Shown here: positions 63,001 through 64,000 of the stretch, piece by piece
Layout: every line of letters starts with the position of its first letter
How positions within the stretch are numbered: the first letter of the stretch is position 1
Origin: Sulfuritalea sp.
Lineage (GTDB): Bacteria > Pseudomonadota > Gammaproteobacteria > Burkholderiales > Rhodocyclaceae
Assembly: GCA_030247575.1 (NCBI GenBank)
Contig: JAOTRV010000010.1
Span: 62,001 to 126,000, forward strand
Direction: 5' to 3'
Length of the DNA: 64,000 nt
Position numbers and translations under genes: made by a program
Notes under the pieces: model-generated
What the model saw: the letters and a program-made list of their open reading frames with translations, nothing else
What the model was told of the DNA's origin: nothing
The model's database searches: none

Positions 63001-64000
63001 TACCGGCGGCACCAATGTGGTGAGCCTGACGGCGGCCGATGGCAGCTTTGTCGCCTTCAATACGCTGGATCACACCCACAAATTCGCCCCGGCCACGTCG
63101 GTCGCCGACAATGCGCCGCGCCTGACCAGCGCTACGTTCACGCTCGAAGGGCAGGTGACCCCGGGCGACGTATGGACCGTCAAGCTGAACGGAATTTCCT
63201 ACAGCACCACGGTGCAGGAAGGCGACATCAAGAACAATGTGGCGACAAGGCTCGCCGCGGCGATCGACAGCAACCTGTACACCGTTACCACCACGGGCCC
63301 GACGCTGACCATAACGCGCAAGGCCGGGGCCTGGTTCACCGGCTTCACCCACGACGTCTCGCAGGGCGGCGGCAAGGTCACGACCGTGCTCGACATCGAT
63401 CACGCCAACCAGATCGTCGGCCAATCGACCTTCTCGGTTCCGGTACAGATTCCCTACATCAACGAGTTCGGTGTTCTGAGCTACATCGACACCTTCGAGA
63501 ACCAGCGCTTCGCCTACGTCGAGTACCTGACGCTGAGCCTCAAGGATCAGCTCGGCAACATGGTCGGCACACTGAACATGAACACGGGAGTGCAGGACGC
63601 CGGCAGCACCACCATCAACGATCCGATGATCGTTCGCGATCTGACCGTGGCTGGTACCTATACGGTCGAGGTCGGCGCCTACCGCGACTATCTGGTCGAC
63701 AATCCCTACTTCCAGGACGGCTTCATCGGCATTTCGCGCGGCCAGGCCTACGACCTGAACGTGTCGCTGCAACGCCACGAGATCAACAAGGAGGCGATCA
63801 GTCTTGTCGGCAAGCAGATCACGCTGACCACCGGTGCCAACAAGGGCCAGACGGCGTCGATCCTGGCCTACGACCCGCGGACCAACCAGTACACGCTGGC
63901 GAGCGAACTGGCCGTGGCGACGAACGACAAGTTCCGCATCGAGTACGACCTGCGTACCGAGTACCCGGGCTACGTGCCCAATTCCGACAGCTTCCAGGTG
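44738..64000 (+). CDS. Giant repetitive surface protein, 3' continuation in the -1 frame (no stop before window end)
   Basis: Codons beginning at 44,738 stay open to the last base, about 6,420 residues, checked at a dozen points spread over the segment. The start continues exactly the repeat interrupted upstream (AYAANGATL, then AYSDYSTI units), so it is the remainder of the 24,429 gene rather than a new gene; no ribosome-binding site or initiator marks it. Content in order: degenerate beta-helix units to ~45,670; hemagglutinin-like beta-helix to ~52,790; a tandemly duplicated ~95-aa domain (50,774-51,320); Asp/Gly/Thr repeats (52,800-55,060); two Calx-beta-like segments; and ~20 copies of an ~80-95-aa repeat with two PPC-like domains. 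No cysteine was noticed. The C-terminal secretion signal, if any, lies outside the window. Confidence 0.85.
50774..51320 (+). repeat. Tandemly duplicated ~95-aa domain in the giant protein
   Basis: Two adjacent copies share a GGN(I/V) start, then a RxxGGxWxxDGF(A/V)xGxx(I/V)x(I/V)xGT core and a (F/Y)YK(V/I)AxxxxxT(I/L)TLT block ending in DVR/NVR. They interrupt otherwise beta-helical sequence. Confidence 0.75.
52800..55060 (+). repeat. Asp/Gly/Thr-rich RTX-like repeats
   Basis: Repeated segments of the type GGDDDTFVI, GAGNDTIRVG, NxDLGxGADxFTIASTxA and GGEGSDxYDI, at ~90-110-residue intervals. They resemble degenerate RTX/hemolysin-type calcium-binding repeats combined with beta-strands. A second acidic block far from the N-terminal one. 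Confidence 0.65.
55130..55870 (+). other. Two Calx-beta-like segments
   Basis: Copy 1 contains LRVFEGDTTNALTSAQYSVV, then RSPEEDVRI and NWFIPQVVTITAPADVLAEG. Copy 2 contains VSQGNVQQGDAYSDSYYVTL, RRPATDVQI and PHLVKVAAADTGNTVQG. The order EG, Y-x-V-x-L, P-x-x-x-V-x-I and late valine-rich strand is that of Calx-beta-type calcium-binding domains. Confidence 0.55.
56085..63360 (+). repeat. About 20 copies of an ~80-95-aa repeat (GTVxAGxxWTVTLNG family)
   Basis: Each copy opens with a strand-turn-strand such as ITGTVTAGEVFTVTIV or FSGTVRADEIWTLKLNG, then Y-x-Y-x-A, a helix-like xxVxxGLxxAI segment and a closing TAxxxxxxLTVxx strand. Copies are diverged and differ in loop length, unlike the near-perfect 762-bp array, so this is an older expansion. 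A PPC-like domain interrupts it at 57,440-57,840. Confidence 0.8.
57440..57840 (+). other. PPC-like beta-sandwich domain
   Basis: TDYYKFNISNAML, then FDIDHGFDYYDSIFWGSRIN, LFKADGTLIASG, and YQFNTAGDYYVEVTNW with YDLQVSMDRH at the end. This pattern (YxF ... D-hydrophobic ... GxYYVxV ... YxLxVS) matches bacterial pre-peptidase C-terminal-type domains. Confidence 0.6.
63425..63790 (+). other. Second PPC-like domain near the window end
   Basis: VPVQIPYINEFGVLSYIDTF, FAYVEYLTLSLKDQLGNMVG, VAGTYTVEVGAYRDY and YDLNVSLQRHEI repeat the layout of the 57,440 domain, including the closing (M/L)(D/Q)RH. It is followed by a new segment (ISLVGKQITLTTGANKGQTA) that runs out of the window. Confidence 0.5.

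Overview
The window looks like chromosomal DNA of a GC-rich betaproteobacterium, perhaps Rhodocyclales or a close relative. This is inferred from gene content and order: AcnB-type aconitase, a CitE-like lyase and Mdh run opposite to an sdhCDAB-sdhE-gltA-odhAB-lpd block with a GntR regulator between them. It is not based on any rRNA marker; no rRNA or tRNA gene, CRISPR array, IS element or phage gene was seen.

Bases 1-14,400 are a TCA-cycle supercluster. On the minus strand lie mdh, a HpcH/HpaI-CitE-like lyase and the start of acnB. On the plus strand lie a GntR/UTRA regulator, sdhC, sdhD, sdhA, sdhB, sdhE, gltA, odhA, odhB and lpd. A strong palindrome sits between mdh and the regulator. Bases 14,400-17,300 hold zapE, an atypical BCP-like peroxiredoxin, slyD and a conserved hypothetical gene. 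A minus-strand lipoprotein gene (17,294-17,809) closes this part.

From 17,971 every gene points right. First comes a cassette: a 2OG-Fe(II) oxygenase, a SAM O-methyltransferase, an unrecognised 286-aa protein and a radical SAM enzyme with extra C-terminal cysteines. Next is a 40-codon ORF whose stop overlaps the start of a sapC-family gene (ATGA), then a TolC-family outer-membrane channel gene. Last is a gigantic repetitive gene that starts at 24,429 and runs off the window.

The giant gene dominates the window. It has an N-terminal LEPR-XLL-like motif, a DUF4347 domain, RTX-like Gly/Asp repeats and a long beta-helix-type region. A 14-copy array of ~93-aa repeats is embedded in that region. 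A higher-order repeat follows, in which four ~63-aa units (61+66+63+64 aa) form a 762-bp period copied about eight times. After that come further beta-helical sequence, Calx-beta-like segments and about 20 copies of another ~80-95-aa repeat. The frame opened at 24,429 ends at a TGA at 44,831. Homologous repeat coding continues without interruption in the -1 frame from about 44,735 to the last base, so a single-base deletion (real or a sequencing error) is the simplest reading. Joined, the product is more than 13,000 residues with only two cysteines seen. TolC upstream and the Cys-poor RTX/LEPR-XLL architecture suggest a type I-secreted surface adhesin or matrix protein. Whether the enzyme cassette and the 40-aa ORF belong to the same system is the most interesting open question here.
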